Assembly (NCBI RefSeq): GCF_010730955.1
Contig: NZ_AP022577.1
Coordinates: 4,154,001-4,218,000, forward strand
Source of the DNA: Mycolicibacterium aubagnense
GTDB taxonomy: Bacteria; Actinomycetota; Actinomycetes; Mycobacteriales; Mycobacteriaceae
Reading direction: 5' to 3'
Length of the DNA: 64,000 nt
Below are positions 20,114 to 28,938 of this stretch, piece by piece (within the stretch, counting starts at the first letter, position 1; each line of letters opens with the position of its first letter). The notes beneath the pieces were generated by a model. The model saw only the letters and a list, made by a program, of their open reading frames with translations, was not told the origin of the DNA and searched no databases. The position numbers were made by a program, and so were the translations under genes.

Positions 20114-20737
20114 TTGCCTCCATCACCGCCCGCCCGCCCGTATCGGGGTATCGCCGCGTCGCAGCGCCGTGCTGAGCGCCGTGCGGCATTCATGGAGGCC
20201 GCGTATGAGCTATTGGTCGATGCGGGTCCCGGCGCGGTGTCGAAACGGGCGGTGTGCGCGCGTGCGCAGTTGAACGATCGCTACTTCTACGAGAGTTTCG
20301 CCAACAGCGACGCCCTGCTTCTCGAGCTCGTGCAAGACCGCACCGAACGGGGAATCAGCCTGGTCACCGCCGCTATGGGCGCTGCCGGGCCGGACGTCTC
20401 CGAGCAACTACACGCCGCAGCTCAGGCCGCGGTCGACTTCGCCGTCGAAGACCGCCTCAACGGCCCACTGCTGCTGGCCTCCTACTCACACGAAGTCCTC
20501 CAGCGGGCACGCCAATCGACCATTCACCGTCTGGCGGTGGTGACGACCCGGATGGCGGAAATGGCCAAGGGGCGGCCGGCCGCCGATACCTCCCACCCGG
20601 ACCCCGTCCTGTACGTTTTTGCCAGCGGCTCACTCGAACTCGTCGCTGCCTGGTTACGGGGCGAGTTGCCGGTTACCAAAGAAGAACTAGGCCAGTACGT
20701 CGCATCCGCCTTGGCCGCCGCGACCTCCGTGCGATGA
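20114..20737 (+). CDS. TetR family transcriptional regulator
   Basis: A 207-residue regulator. The N-terminal helix-turn-helix spans about residues 17-65 (RRAAFMEAAYELLVDAGPG, then VSKRAVCARAQLNDRYFYESF), with the family's RYFYESFANSDALLLEL continuation. The C-terminal helical domain is the ligand pocket and dimer interface. TTG at 20114 is the only start that preserves the whole HTH; a stop lies in frame at 20066. It diverges from the DUF2236/carotenoid oxygenase operon, which it probably controls. Ligand unknown. Confidence 0.88.
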   Translation: MPPSPPARPYRGIAASQRRAERRAAFMEAAYELLVDAGPGAVSKRAVCARAQLNDRYFYESFANSDALLLELVQDRTERGISLVTAAMGAAGPDVSEQLHAAAQAAVDFAVEDRLNGPLLLASYSHEVLQRARQSTIHRLAVVTTRMAEMAKGRPAADTSHPDPVLYVFASGSLELVAAWLRGELPVTKEELGQYVASALAAATSVR

Positions 20738-20776
20738 AGCGGCGCCGGGACACCAGAGCCAATCTTCGATGACGAG

Positions 20777-22117
20777 CTAGTGATGCCCGGGCAGCCGCAG
20801 CAGCAGCCGGGTCCCGCCGAGCGGGCTGGTCTCCAATGTCGCGCTACCGCCGTGCAATTCGGCTTGTTGGGCCACCAGAGCCAGCCCCAGACCAGAGCCC
20901 GAGTGCGATGCGGTGGAGCCCCGGCTGAACCGCCCGAACACCTTGAGCCGTTCCTCTTCGGGGATGCCGCAGCCGTCGTCGTCGATGGCGATCTCGACCC
21001 CGGCGCGCGAACTGACCGCCGACAACTGGACTTTCGACGCACCGCCGTGCTTCACCGCGTTGGCGATCGCGTTGTCCACCGAAAGCCTCAGTCCTGCAGG
21101 CAGACCCACGATGATGATGGTCGGCGCGGGGACCAGGGAGACCTCCAGCTCGGGGTAGACGCGCATGGCGTCATGCGCGGCGCGGTCCAGTAGTTCGGTG
21201 ATGTCCACGGGCACATGGTCATCGACGGTGGACAGCTCGCCCTGCGCCAGCTTTTCCAGCGCCCACAGCGTGGTCTCGATGCGCGACTGCGTGCGGACGA
21301 CGTCGCCCAGCACTTCCTTGCGCTGCTCGTCCGGAAGATCCAGAGTGGCCAGGATTTCGACGTTGGTGCGCATCGCGGTGAGCGGGGTGCGCAGCTCGTG
21401 TGCCGACACCGCGGCGAAGTCACGGGCTGACGCGAGCGCGGCCTTGGTCCGGCCCTTCTCCTCCCACACGCGTTCTACCAAACCTTTGACCGCGTCGGCG
21501 ATGTCGACGGCCTCGGTGGCGCCGCGCACGTCGATGTGCGGGGCGTCGCCTTCCGGATCGATGTCGCGCGTCTGTTGCGCGAGCCGCTTGAGCGGACGAA
21601 CCGCGAACGCGGCCAGTGCCCAGCCCGCCACGGCGGCCGCGCCAATGGCGAACGCGCACAACGCGATCACGCGGCGGTGCAGGTTGTTGGTGTCGACGAT
21701 CGTCGCGTCATACGTGGCGCCCACCGCCACCAGCATCGGGTCCGGCAGGTGGATCTGGACCGTGCGCACCCGGTAGCGGACGCCGTTGACGTCGGTATCG
21801 GCATAGCCGACGGGAAGCTCGGGCAGGACGACATTCGAGTTCGAGCTGACCTGGCCGTTCCGGCGGGTGGTGATGACGACGTTCTGGTCGTGCGGCGGCC
21901 GCGGGATCTCGTCGAGCCCGCGGGGCAGGAACGGGATGGCGAAACCGGCCGCTTCGTCGAGCCGCCGGTCGAGGCGCTCCTTGCGGTCGTTGGTGATGCC
22001 GATCCATACGATGGTGCCGACGATCCCGACCACGATGGCCGCGGCGATACCGGTGGCGAACGCGACGCGGGACTGCAGCGACGGAGTGCGGCGGAAGACC
22101 CGGGTCAGCGTGTTCAC
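20777..22117 (-). CDS. prrB: Sensor histidine kinase PrrB
   Basis: A 446-residue membrane sensor kinase, the same length as M. tuberculosis PrrB. Two membrane segments (about residues 20-42 and 150-172) flank an extracytoplasmic sensor region. A HAMP-like linker follows, then the phospho-acceptor His240 in FAAVSAHELRTPLTAMR. The ATPase domain has the N box DNAIANAVKHGG and G box DDDGCGIPEEE, then GSGLGLALV. It phosphorylates PrrA, encoded ten bases upstream; the pair is essential in M. tuberculosis. The start is GTG at 22117. Confidence 0.96.
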   Translation of the reverse strand: MNTLTRVFRRTPSLQSRVAFATGIAAAIVVGIVGTIVWIGITNDRKERLDRRLDEAAGFAIPFLPRGLDEIPRPPHDQNVVITTRRNGQVSSNSNVVLPELPVGYADTDVNGVRYRVRTVQIHLPDPMLVAVGATYDATIVDTNNLHRRVIALCAFAIGAAAVAGWALAAFAVRPLKRLAQQTRDIDPEGDAPHIDVRGATEAVDIADAVKGLVERVWEEKGRTKAALASARDFAAVSAHELRTPLTAMRTNVEILATLDLPDEQRKEVLGDVVRTQSRIETTLWALEKLAQGELSTVDDHVPVDITELLDRAAHDAMRVYPELEVSLVPAPTIIIVGLPAGLRLSVDNAIANAVKHGGASKVQLSAVSSRAGVEIAIDDDGCGIPEEERLKVFGRFSRGSTASHSGSGLGLALVAQQAELHGGSATLETSPLGGTRLLLRLPGHH

Positions 22118-22127
22118 CGTCCGCTGC

Positions 22128-22838
22128 CTATTGCTGCCTGAGCACGAACCCCACGCCGCGGACCGTGTGCAACAGTCGCGGCGCCCCGTTGGCCTCCAGC
22201 TTGCGGCGCAGGTAGCCGATGAATACGTCGACAACGTTGGTGTCGGCGGCGAAGTCGTAGCCCCACACCAGCTCCAGCAGCTGGGCACGGGACAGCACGG
22301 CGGTCTTGTGCTCGGCCAGTACGGCCAGCAGGTCGAATTCGCGCTTGGTCAGGTCGACATCGGCGCCGTTGACGCGGGCCCGCCGGCCGGGGATGTCGAC
22401 TTCGAGCGGCCCGACCGAGATGGTCTCGGATGAGAACGTGGCTGTCGCGCCGCGGCGGCGCAACAGTGCCTTCACACGGGCCACCAGCTCGGCGAGTACG
22501 AACGGCTTCACGAGGTAGTCGTCGGCGCCGGCTTCCAGCCCGGCCACGCGGTCGTCGACCGAACTGCGGGCCGAGAGCACACACACCGGCACGTCGTTGT
22601 CCATGGCGCGCAGCGCGGTGACGACGCTGACGCCGTCCAGCACTGGCATGTTGATGTCCAGAATGATGGCGTCCGGCCGGAATTCGGTGGCGCTGCGCAG
22701 GGCCTCGGCACCGTCGACCGCGGTCGTCACCTCGAACCCGGACAGCCGCAAACCACGCTCCAATGACGCCAGCACGTCCGGGTCGTCGTCGACTACGAGC
22801 AGGCGGGGGGAGGCGCTTCCGCTATCCATGTGCCTCAT
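22128..22838 (-). CDS. prrA: Response regulator PrrA
   Basis: A 236-residue OmpR-type response regulator, equal in length to M. tuberculosis PrrA. The receiver domain has the acid cluster VVDDDPD (17-21), the phospho-acceptor Asp61 in [11 protein letters not shown] and the invariant Lys in YLVKPF. The C-terminal winged helix spans about 135-236, with [16 protein letters not shown] and [13 protein letters not shown]. prrB follows after ten bases. In mycobacteria PrrAB controls respiratory, nitrogen and lipid genes. Confidence 0.97.
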   Translation of the reverse strand: MRHMDSGSASPRLLVVDDDPDVLASLERGLRLSGFEVTTAVDGAEALRSATEFRPDAIILDINMPVLDGVSVVTALRAMDNDVPVCVLSARSSVDDRVAGLEAGADDYLVKPFVLAELVARVKALLRRRGATATFSSETISVGPLEVDIPGRRARVNGADVDLTKREFDLLAVLAEHKTAVLSRAQLLELVWGYDFAADTNVVDVFIGYLRRKLEANGAPRLLHTVRGVGFVLRQQ

Positions 22839-22911
22839 CTTGCCTGATGGCCACCTCTTATTGACGGAGGCACGTCTGGCAGCCCCTATTCGGTGCTAGC
22901 ATCCGGCGCTT

Positions 22912-23901
22912 ATGGGGCCTGTGTCGCCGCGAGTCATCGTTGAACCCGATGACGGTGTGCAGCCGGTGCGGGATTTCATCGCATCGGCGCAGAAATCGCT
23001 GCTGATCAAACAATTCACGTTCACCGAGCCGTCCCTCGTGGCGGCGGTGATCGAGCGGCATCAGGCCGGCGTCGCGGTGCGCGTCATGCTGAACCCGGCG
23101 CGCTCCGGCGGGGACCGCGCCAATGACGAGACGTTCGAACAATTCTCGAACGCCGGCGTGAACGTGCAGTGGTCCAACCCGACGTTCTATGTGACGCACG
23201 AGAAGTCGATCGTGGTCGACGACACAGCGGCGCTGGTGGCCACGTTCAACCTGTGCGAGAAGTACTTCACCCTCACCCGCGACTACGGCTTCATCACCAC
23301 CGACGCCGAGCACGTCGCACAGATCGTCGAGGTGTTCGACGCCGACTGGTCCCACACCGATTGGGAGCCGTCGTCCTATCACGGGCTGCTCTGGAGCAAC
23401 TCGAATTCGCGGTACCACATGGCGAAATTCATCGACACGGCCGAACATCAGCTGCGCATCCAGCATCCCAAGTACGTCGACGCCGTCATCCTCGACCACA
23501 TCGCGGCGGCGGTGGGGCGCGGCGTGAATGTCCATGTGCTGTGCGGCGGTCGGCACGGCATCAGCGACTGGGACATCCTCGACACGTTCGCGTCGCTGCG
23601 GACCCTGCGCCGGTTCGGGGCGAAGGTGCGTAAGCAGAAGAACCTGCGGGTGCACGCCAAGCTGGTCATCGTCGACGACCATGAAGCGCTGGTGGGCTCG
23701 ATGAACATCGACCGCAGCGCCTTCGATCTGCGTCGCGAACTGGGCGTGATGGTCGACGATCCGGACGCGGTCGCACAGCTGACGCAGGTGTTCGACGCCG
23801 ACTGGGAGACCTCGCACCACTACGAGCCGCCAGATCCGCTCGACACGTCGCAACATCACGAAGACGACTTCCCGCACGACCCCGATTTGGTCCATGAGTG
23901 A
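22912..23901 (+). CDS. Phospholipase D-like protein with two HKD motifs
   Basis: A 329-residue protein of the PLD/cardiolipin synthase-like superfamily, in which two HKD motifs make one phosphodiester-cleaving site through a phospho-His step. Motif 1 is HEKSIVVDD at 96 with ATFN after it, motif 2 is HAKLVIVDD at 248 followed by GSMN. No signal peptide or membrane helix is seen, so it is probably cytoplasmic. It overlaps the start of the first chromate-transporter gene by eight bases. Substrate (phospholipid or nucleic acid) cannot be told. It opens the accessory block between prrA and accD3. Confidence 0.88.
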   Translation: MGPVSPRVIVEPDDGVQPVRDFIASAQKSLLIKQFTFTEPSLVAAVIERHQAGVAVRVMLNPARSGGDRANDETFEQFSNAGVNVQWSNPTFYVTHEKSIVVDDTAALVATFNLCEKYFTLTRDYGFITTDAEHVAQIVEVFDADWSHTDWEPSSYHGLLWSNSNSRYHMAKFIDTAEHQLRIQHPKYVDAVILDHIAAAVGRGVNVHVLCGGRHGISDWDILDTFASLRTLRRFGAKVRKQKNLRVHAKLVIVDDHEALVGSMNIDRSAFDLRRELGVMVDDPDAVAQLTQVFDADWETSHHYEPPDPLDTSQHHEDDFPHDPDLVHE

Positions 23902-24469
23902 GGAGGTCGACTCGACGGCCCAACGGGTTTCGTTGTTCGAGTTGGTCCTGACGTTCAACCACATCGCGCTGGCGTCGTTCGGTGGCGGGCTGTCGGCCTG
24001 GTCCCGTGAGGTGCTGGTGGTGGAGAAAGGCTGGCTCGGGGACGCCGAGTTTCTCTCGGCCAGCACGATGTGCCGCATCCTGCCGGGTGCCAATCAGGTC
24101 AACATGGCGGTCTTCACCGGCACCAAGATGCGGGGCTTCTTCGGTGCCGCGGCAGCGGTATTCGGATTGTGCGCCATGCCGTTGGTCATCGTGCTGGTGC
24201 TGTCGTTCGCCTACTTCCGGTTCAAGGAGGTACCCGCCGTCAAAGGCGTGCTGCACGGCGCGTCCGCGGCCGCGGTGGCCCTGACCTTGACGATGGTGCT
24301 CAAGACGGGCCAGAAGTGCCTGACGGGCGTCATGCCGGTCCTGCTGTTCGCGGGTGCCTTCGTGCTCAACGGCGTCCTGCGGTTTCCGCTGCTGGGGACG
24401 CTCGCGATCCTGGCGCCGCTCAGCCTGATATGGGCGTGGCCGCGTGAGCGGGCACAAGCCGAAGCATGA
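23894..24469 (+). CDS. Chromate transporter, N-half type (short-chain CHR)
   Basis: A 191-residue single-domain CHR protein with five to six hydrophobic segments. The CHR marks are FGGGLSAWSREVLV after the first helix and CRILPGANQVNMAVFTG. Short-chain CHR proteins act as pairs of oppositely oriented halves that export chromate; the partner is encoded 102 bases downstream. The ATG at 23894 overlaps the PLD gene end. The stop codon is part of an ATGA that starts the first of three coupled micro-ORFs. Real substrate in this host is not shown. Confidence 0.87.
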   Translation: MSEEVDSTAQRVSLFELVLTFNHIALASFGGGLSAWSREVLVVEKGWLGDAEFLSASTMCRILPGANQVNMAVFTGTKMRGFFGAAAAVFGLCAMPLVIVLVLSFAYFRFKEVPAVKGVLHGASAAAVALTLTMVLKTGQKCLTGVMPVLLFAGAFVLNGVLRFPLLGTLAILAPLSLIWAWPRERAQAEA

Positions 24470-24568
24470 GCGTCAGCGAGGAGCCGGAGGCGGATCGGGC
24501 ATGACGGTCAGCGAGGAGCCGGAGGCGGATCGGGCATGAGTGTCAGCGAGGGGCCGGAGGCGGATCGC
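24464..24568 (+). repeat. Three tandem 35-bp repeats between the two chromate-transporter halves
   Basis: Units at 24464-24498, 24499-24533 and 24534-24568. Each begins GCATGA and contains GCGAGGAGCCGGAGGCGGAT, an SD-like purine run; units differ at a few positions only. The array resembles mycobacterial MIRU elements, which also carry ATGA at gene junctions, but the unit is shorter. Copy number may vary between strains. Confidence 0.95.
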
Positions 24569-24574
24569 GCATGA
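24466..24574 (+). other. Chain of three overlapping 12-residue micro-ORFs
   Basis: ATG at 24466, 24501 and 24536 each open a 12-codon frame ending in TGA at 24504, 24539 and 24574. Predicted peptides are MSVSEEPEADRA, MTVSEEPEADRA and MSVSEGPEADRA. Every junction is ATGA, from the stop of the first transporter half to the start of the second, so ribosomes could reinitiate four times in a row. GGAGG lies ten bases before each ATG. Whether the peptides are made is unknown. Confidence 0.7.
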
Positions 24575-25131
24575 GCACGGTGGCGATTTCGACTTACGTT
24601 CAGCTGATCGGGTTGTTCGGCATGCTGTCGCTGCTGTCGATCGGTGGCGGCAACGTGGTCCTGCCGGACATGCACATCAACGCCGTCAACGACAGGCACT
24701 GGCTGACCAACAGCCAGTTCGCCGACCTGTTCTCGATCTCCCAGACCGCGCCGGGGCCGAGCATCCTCATCGTGTCGATGGTCGGGTACGGCGCCGGCCT
24801 GAAAGTCGCCGGGATTCCCGGGGCGATCATCGGCGGCGTCATCTCGATGGTCGCGATGGTGGTGCCGGCCGCGGGTTTCGTGTACGTCATCACGTTGATC
24901 TGGCAGAAGGCCGAACGCTCCAAACTCCGCCGGGCCGTCGAGAAGGGTTTCGCCCCGCTGACCGTGGGCCTGATCCTGGCGGCATCGCTGGTCATGAGCC
25001 GTGCCGCCGACCACGACTGGCGGGCCTATACCGTCACCGCGGTGTGCACAGTGATCTTCATGCGCACCAAGCTCAACCCGCTGATCGTGGTGGCTGCGGC
25101 CGGCCTGGTCGGGTACCTCGGTTTCATCTGA
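24571..25131 (+). CDS. Chromate transporter, C-half type (short-chain CHR)
   Basis: A 186-residue CHR-domain membrane protein, partner of the gene at 23894. It shows SIGGGNVVLPDMH and the PGP motif in SQTAPGPSILIVSMVG, which in the first half reads PGANQVNM. About six hydrophobic segments are seen. The ATG at 24571 forms ATGA with the stop of the last repeat micro-ORF. It shares the operon with the PLD-like gene. The two halves together correspond to one long-chain ChrA. Confidence 0.88.
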   Translation: MSTVAISTYVQLIGLFGMLSLLSIGGGNVVLPDMHINAVNDRHWLTNSQFADLFSISQTAPGPSILIVSMVGYGAGLKVAGIPGAIIGGVISMVAMVVPAAGFVYVITLIWQKAERSKLRRAVEKGFAPLTVGLILAASLVMSRAADHDWRAYTVTAVCTVIFMRTKLNPLIVVAAAGLVGYLGFI

Positions 25132-25158
25132 CCGTCGGAGCAGGTCAACCGCCGTGCC

Positions 25159-27120
25159 GTGGGATTGTCGGTGGCTCATGCGAGCATTGACGTTGTTGTG
25201 TCTGATATAGCCCAGCCCCTGCACTCGGCTCCGGCGATCGCCCCGGTGCCGCAGCGTCGGCGTGCGTCGACCGATCTGCTGCGCCTGCTGCCGTACCTGG
25301 GCCCGTACCGCGGTCGGTGGGGCGCCATGTTGCTCACCGCGTTCGTCGGTCTGGGCGTGACGGTGTCGATCCCGCTGGTGACCAAGGCAGTGATCGACGG
25401 TCCGGTCCGGCACCAGGATCAGCATGGCCTGTGGGTGCTCGGTTCCGCCGCGTTGGCGCTGGGGCTTGTCGAGGCGGTGCTGTGGTTCATCCGGCGCTGG
25501 CTCGGGGCCCGCGCGACCATGGGTGTCGAGGCCGACATCCGCAAGGAGCTCTACGCGCGGCTGCAGATTCTGCCGATGTCGTTCCACCGGCAGTGGCAGT
25601 CGGGCCAATTGCTGTCCCGCGTGATGAATGACCTTGGCACTATTCGACAATTCCTCGGGTTTGGCCTGCTGTTCCTGGTGCTCAACACGATTCAGATCAT
25701 CGTGGTGACGGCCATCCTGCTGGCCATGTACTGGCCGCTGGGTGTGGTGGTGCTGGTCTCGGTGCTGCCGGTGACGGTGACGATCTTCAGATTCGAGCGG
25801 CAGTTCAGCCGGCTGTCCCGGCTGGCGCAGGACCAATCCGGCCATGTCGCAACGCATGTCGAGGAATCCGCGCTGGGCCTGCGGGTGATCAAGTCGTTCG
25901 GCCGCGAGGACTACGTCTACCAGCGGTTCGACGAGCGGGCGACGGCCCTGTACGACGCCGAGGTCGGCAAGGTGGCGGTCTCGGCGCGCTTTTGGACGCT
26001 GCTCGAGGTCATCCCCAACCTCACGCTCATCCTGGTGCTCGGGTTCGGTGCGTACGCCGCCGGCCACGGCCTGGTCACGATGGGCACGCTGGTCGCGTTC
26101 ATCACCATGATGCTGTCTCTGGTCTGGCCCATCGCGTCGCTGGGCTACCTGCTGTCGATGATGCAGGAGTCGATGACCGCGGCCAACCGCGTTGCCGAGA
26201 TCTTCGACGCGCCAGTGGATATCAGTGACGGCCCGGTCCACACAGTGCCCCGCGGCGGTCACCTCGAATTGCGCGACGTGGGATTCCGCTTTCCGGACGC
26301 GGAGCCCGACGACTGGGCCCTGCGCCACGTCTCGGTGACGGTCGAGCCGGGCCAGACGCTGGCGCTGGTCGGTGCGACGGGGTCCGGGAAATCGGTTCTG
26401 GCCGCATTGTTCTCGCGGCTCTATGACGTCACCGAGGGCGCCATCCTGCTCGACGGCCGGGATATCCGTGAGCTGTCGCTGCCCGCCCTGCGCAGCGCGG
26501 TGGCCACCGCCTTCGAGGACCCGACGCTGTTCTCCATGTCTGTCGTTGAGAACCTCACCCTGGGCCGGCCGACTTCAGGACAAGGCGCCGACGATCCCGC
26601 CACCGACGCCGAGATTCGCGCGGCCATCGACATCGCGGCCGCCCAGTTCGTCTACGATCTGCCGTTCGGCCTGGACACCCGCATCGGTGAGCAGGGCATG
26701 AGCCTGTCCGGCGGTCAGCGGCAACGTCTTTCGCTGGCCCGGGCCATCCTCGCCGCGCCGTCGCTGCTGGTGCTCGACGACACCTTGTCGGCCCTGGACA
26801 TGCATACAGAGGCCGAGGTCACCGTCGCGCTGCGGCACGTGCTGAGGGAGGTCACCGGCATCGTGGTGGCGCATCGGGCGTCGACTGTGCTGCTGGCCGA
26901 TCGGGTGGCGCTGCTGCAGGACGGGACCATCACCCGCATCGGTACACACGCTGAATTGCTTTCGCAGGCACCGGAATACCGGTATCTGCTGTCCGCTGAC
27001 GACGAGCTCGACGACGGCACCGAACGCAGCTGTGACTGGGAGCAGGACGCCGAACGCGAACGCCTCGAGCAGCTGTATCTGGAGCAGACGGACGAGGCCG
27101 AAGAGGTGTGCAGGCGATGA
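25159..27120 (+). CDS. ABC exporter half-transporter, degenerate ATP site subunit
   Basis: A 653-residue half-transporter: six-helix membrane domain (about 45-340), then nucleotide-binding domain. Walker A is GATGSGKS near 405, signature LSGGQRQR, and H-loop VVAHRAS. The Walker B end reads LVLDDTLSALD, so the catalytic Glu is Asp541. The Q-loop reads AFEDPTLF, with Glu453 for Gln. This is the pattern of the non-hydrolysing site in heterodimeric exporters. The C-terminus has an extra acidic tail. The partner gene overlaps by ATGA. GTG at 25159 is the likely start. Substrate unknown; lipids or drugs are usual. Confidence 0.93.
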   Translation: MGLSVAHASIDVVVSDIAQPLHSAPAIAPVPQRRRASTDLLRLLPYLGPYRGRWGAMLLTAFVGLGVTVSIPLVTKAVIDGPVRHQDQHGLWVLGSAALALGLVEAVLWFIRRWLGARATMGVEADIRKELYARLQILPMSFHRQWQSGQLLSRVMNDLGTIRQFLGFGLLFLVLNTIQIIVVTAILLAMYWPLGVVVLVSVLPVTVTIFRFERQFSRLSRLAQDQSGHVATHVEESALGLRVIKSFGREDYVYQRFDERATALYDAEVGKVAVSARFWTLLEVIPNLTLILVLGFGAYAAGHGLVTMGTLVAFITMMLSLVWPIASLGYLLSMMQESMTAANRVAEIFDAPVDISDGPVHTVPRGGHLELRDVGFRFPDAEPDDWALRHVSVTVEPGQTLALVGATGSGKSVLAALFSRLYDVTEGAILLDGRDIRELSLPALRSAVATAFEDPTLFSMSVVENLTLGRPTSGQGADDPATDAEIRAAIDIAAAQFVYDLPFGLDTRIGEQGMSLSGGQRQRLSLARAILAAPSLLVLDDTLSALDMHTEAEVTVALRHVLREVTGIVVAHRASTVLLADRVALLQDGTITRIGTHAELLSQAPEYRYLLSADDELDDGTERSCDWEQDAERERLEQLYLEQTDEAEEVCRR

Positions 27121-28934
27121 GTACCGAGAGCTGGCGCGGCCAGACGGTCGAGGCGGTCGAGGACCTGCCCATCGACGAAAGCGTATCGCGGCGCCGCGAG
27201 GCCCGCGCGCTGTTGGGGTCGTTGCTGAGTCCGTACCGCGTCGCGGTCCTGCTGCTGGGGCTGGTCGTGGTCGTGGAAAACGGTGCGCGCCTGTCGGTTC
27301 CGCTGCTGGTGCAGCGCGGCATCGACCGCGGCATCCCGCCGATCCTGCACGGCGGCCCGGCCCGCGAGTTGCTGCAGATCGTGGCGGCCCTCTGCGGCGT
27401 CGTCGTGCTGCAGGCCACCTTCCGGCTGTTCTTCCTGAACCGGTCGGGCCGCATCGGGCAGAAGGTGTTGCTGGAACTGCGCCGCCTGGTGTACCGGCAG
27501 TTCCAGCGCCTCGACGTCGCCTTCCACGACCGCTACACGTCCGGCCGCGTGGTGAGCCGCTCCACCAACGACATCGAAGCCATCCAGACCATGTTGTCGA
27601 CGGGTTTCGACAGCCTCATCACCGCCGTGCTCACCCTCGGCGGCACCGCGGTCCTGCTCGTCTCGCTGGACGTGCCGCTCGGACTGATGTGTCTCGGGGC
27701 ATTCCCGCTGCTGGTGTTGTTGACCGCCTGGTTCCGTCGCGAGTCGTCCCGGACGTACCGCACGGTCCGTGAACGGGCGGCCCTGGTGATTGTCCAGTTC
27801 GTCGAAACCATGACGGGCATCAAGGCGGTGCAGGCCTACCGGCGGGAACCGCGCAACCAACAGATCTTCGACGACGTCGTCGACGACTACCGCGTCATCA
27901 ACGAACGCACCATGACGCTGCTCGCGGTGTTCATGCCCGGGGTCAAGCTCGTCGGCAACGTCACCACCGCCGTGGTGCTGCTGTACGGCGGATACCTGGT
28001 GCTGCACGGCCGGATGACCGTCGGCACGTTGACGGCGTTCCTGCTGTACCTGCGCATGTTCTTCGAACCGATGCAGGAGATTTCGCAGTTCTTCAACACC
28101 TTCCAGTCGGCGGCCTCGGCGCTGGAGAAGCTGGCCGGGGTGCTCGGGCAGCAGCCGGCGATCGTTGATACCTCTGCGCCGGTGGCTTTGACGACGGTCA
28201 AGGGGGACATCGCTTTTCGCGGGGTCAGCTTCGGCTACACCGCGGAACGGCCGGTGCTGCCGGAACTGGATCTGACGGTGCCGGCGGGGCAGACCGTCGC
28301 CCTCGTGGGTGCCACCGGTGCGGGAAAGACGACCATCGCCAAGCTCATCGCCCGCTTCTACGACCCGGTCACCGGCACGGTGACCCTCGACGGCATCGAC
28401 CTGCGGTCCGTCGCCCAAACCGAGTTGCGCCGGCACGTGGTGATGGTGACGCAGGAGAACTTCATGTTCGCCGGCAGCGTCGCCGACAACATCCGCTTCG
28501 GCCGGCCCGACGCCACCGACGCCGAGATTTGCGCGGCCGCGGAAGCTGTTGGCGCCGAACGGTTCATCGATGCACTGCCCGACGGTTACGACACCGACGT
28601 CGCCAACCGGGGTGGACGGCTGTCGGCGGGGCAACGGCAACTGGTGGCCTTCGCCCGCGCGTTCCTGGCGGACCCCAAGGTGCTGATCCTCGATGAGGCG
28701 ACGTCCTCGCTGGACATCCCGACCGAGCGCCTGGTGCAGCGCGCGCTGGCCACCGTGCTGGCCGGCCGGACCGCGCTGGTGATCGCGCACCGACTCTCCA
28801 CCGTGCAGTCCGCGGACCGGGTGCTGGTCCTCGACGGCGGGCGCATCGTCGAGGATGGTGCGCCCGACGATCTGGTCGCACGTAACGGGCGGTATGCCGC
28901 GCTACACCGCGCGTGGATCGACTCGCTGGCCTGA
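27117..28934 (+). CDS. ABC exporter half-transporter, catalytic subunit
   Basis: A 605-residue partner of the preceding gene with six membrane helices (about 40-310) and a nucleotide-binding domain. Walker A GATGAGKT, Q-loop VTQENFMF, Walker B LILDEATSSLD and H-loop IAHRLST are all canonical. Its signature is LSAGQRQ rather than LSGGQ, and this signature completes the degenerate site of the partner. ATG at 27117 overlaps the upstream stop. The gene ends four bases before the convergent LuxR gene. Confidence 0.94.
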   Translation: MSTESWRGQTVEAVEDLPIDESVSRRREARALLGSLLSPYRVAVLLLGLVVVVENGARLSVPLLVQRGIDRGIPPILHGGPARELLQIVAALCGVVVLQATFRLFFLNRSGRIGQKVLLELRRLVYRQFQRLDVAFHDRYTSGRVVSRSTNDIEAIQTMLSTGFDSLITAVLTLGGTAVLLVSLDVPLGLMCLGAFPLLVLLTAWFRRESSRTYRTVRERAALVIVQFVETMTGIKAVQAYRREPRNQQIFDDVVDDYRVINERTMTLLAVFMPGVKLVGNVTTAVVLLYGGYLVLHGRMTVGTLTAFLLYLRMFFEPMQEISQFFNTFQSAASALEKLAGVLGQQPAIVDTSAPVALTTVKGDIAFRGVSFGYTAERPVLPELDLTVPAGQTVALVGATGAGKTTIAKLIARFYDPVTGTVTLDGIDLRSVAQTELRRHVVMVTQENFMFAGSVADNIRFGRPDATDAEICAAAEAVGAERFIDALPDGYDTDVANRGGRLSAGQRQLVAFARAFLADPKVLILDEATSSLDIPTERLVQRALATVLAGRTALVIAHRLSTVQSADRVLVLDGGRIVEDGAPDDLVARNGRYAALHRAWIDSLA

Positions 28935-28938
28935 CAGG

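Noticed and set aside
24508..26328. A 606-residue open frame on the minus strand across the second chromate half and the first ABC gene
   Set aside because: It is antisense to two clear genes, is rich in His, Arg, Gln and Asp without any domain, and arises from high third-position GC. The same applies to minus-strand frames at 26715-28790, 42062-43747, 48192-50516 and 38841-40454.
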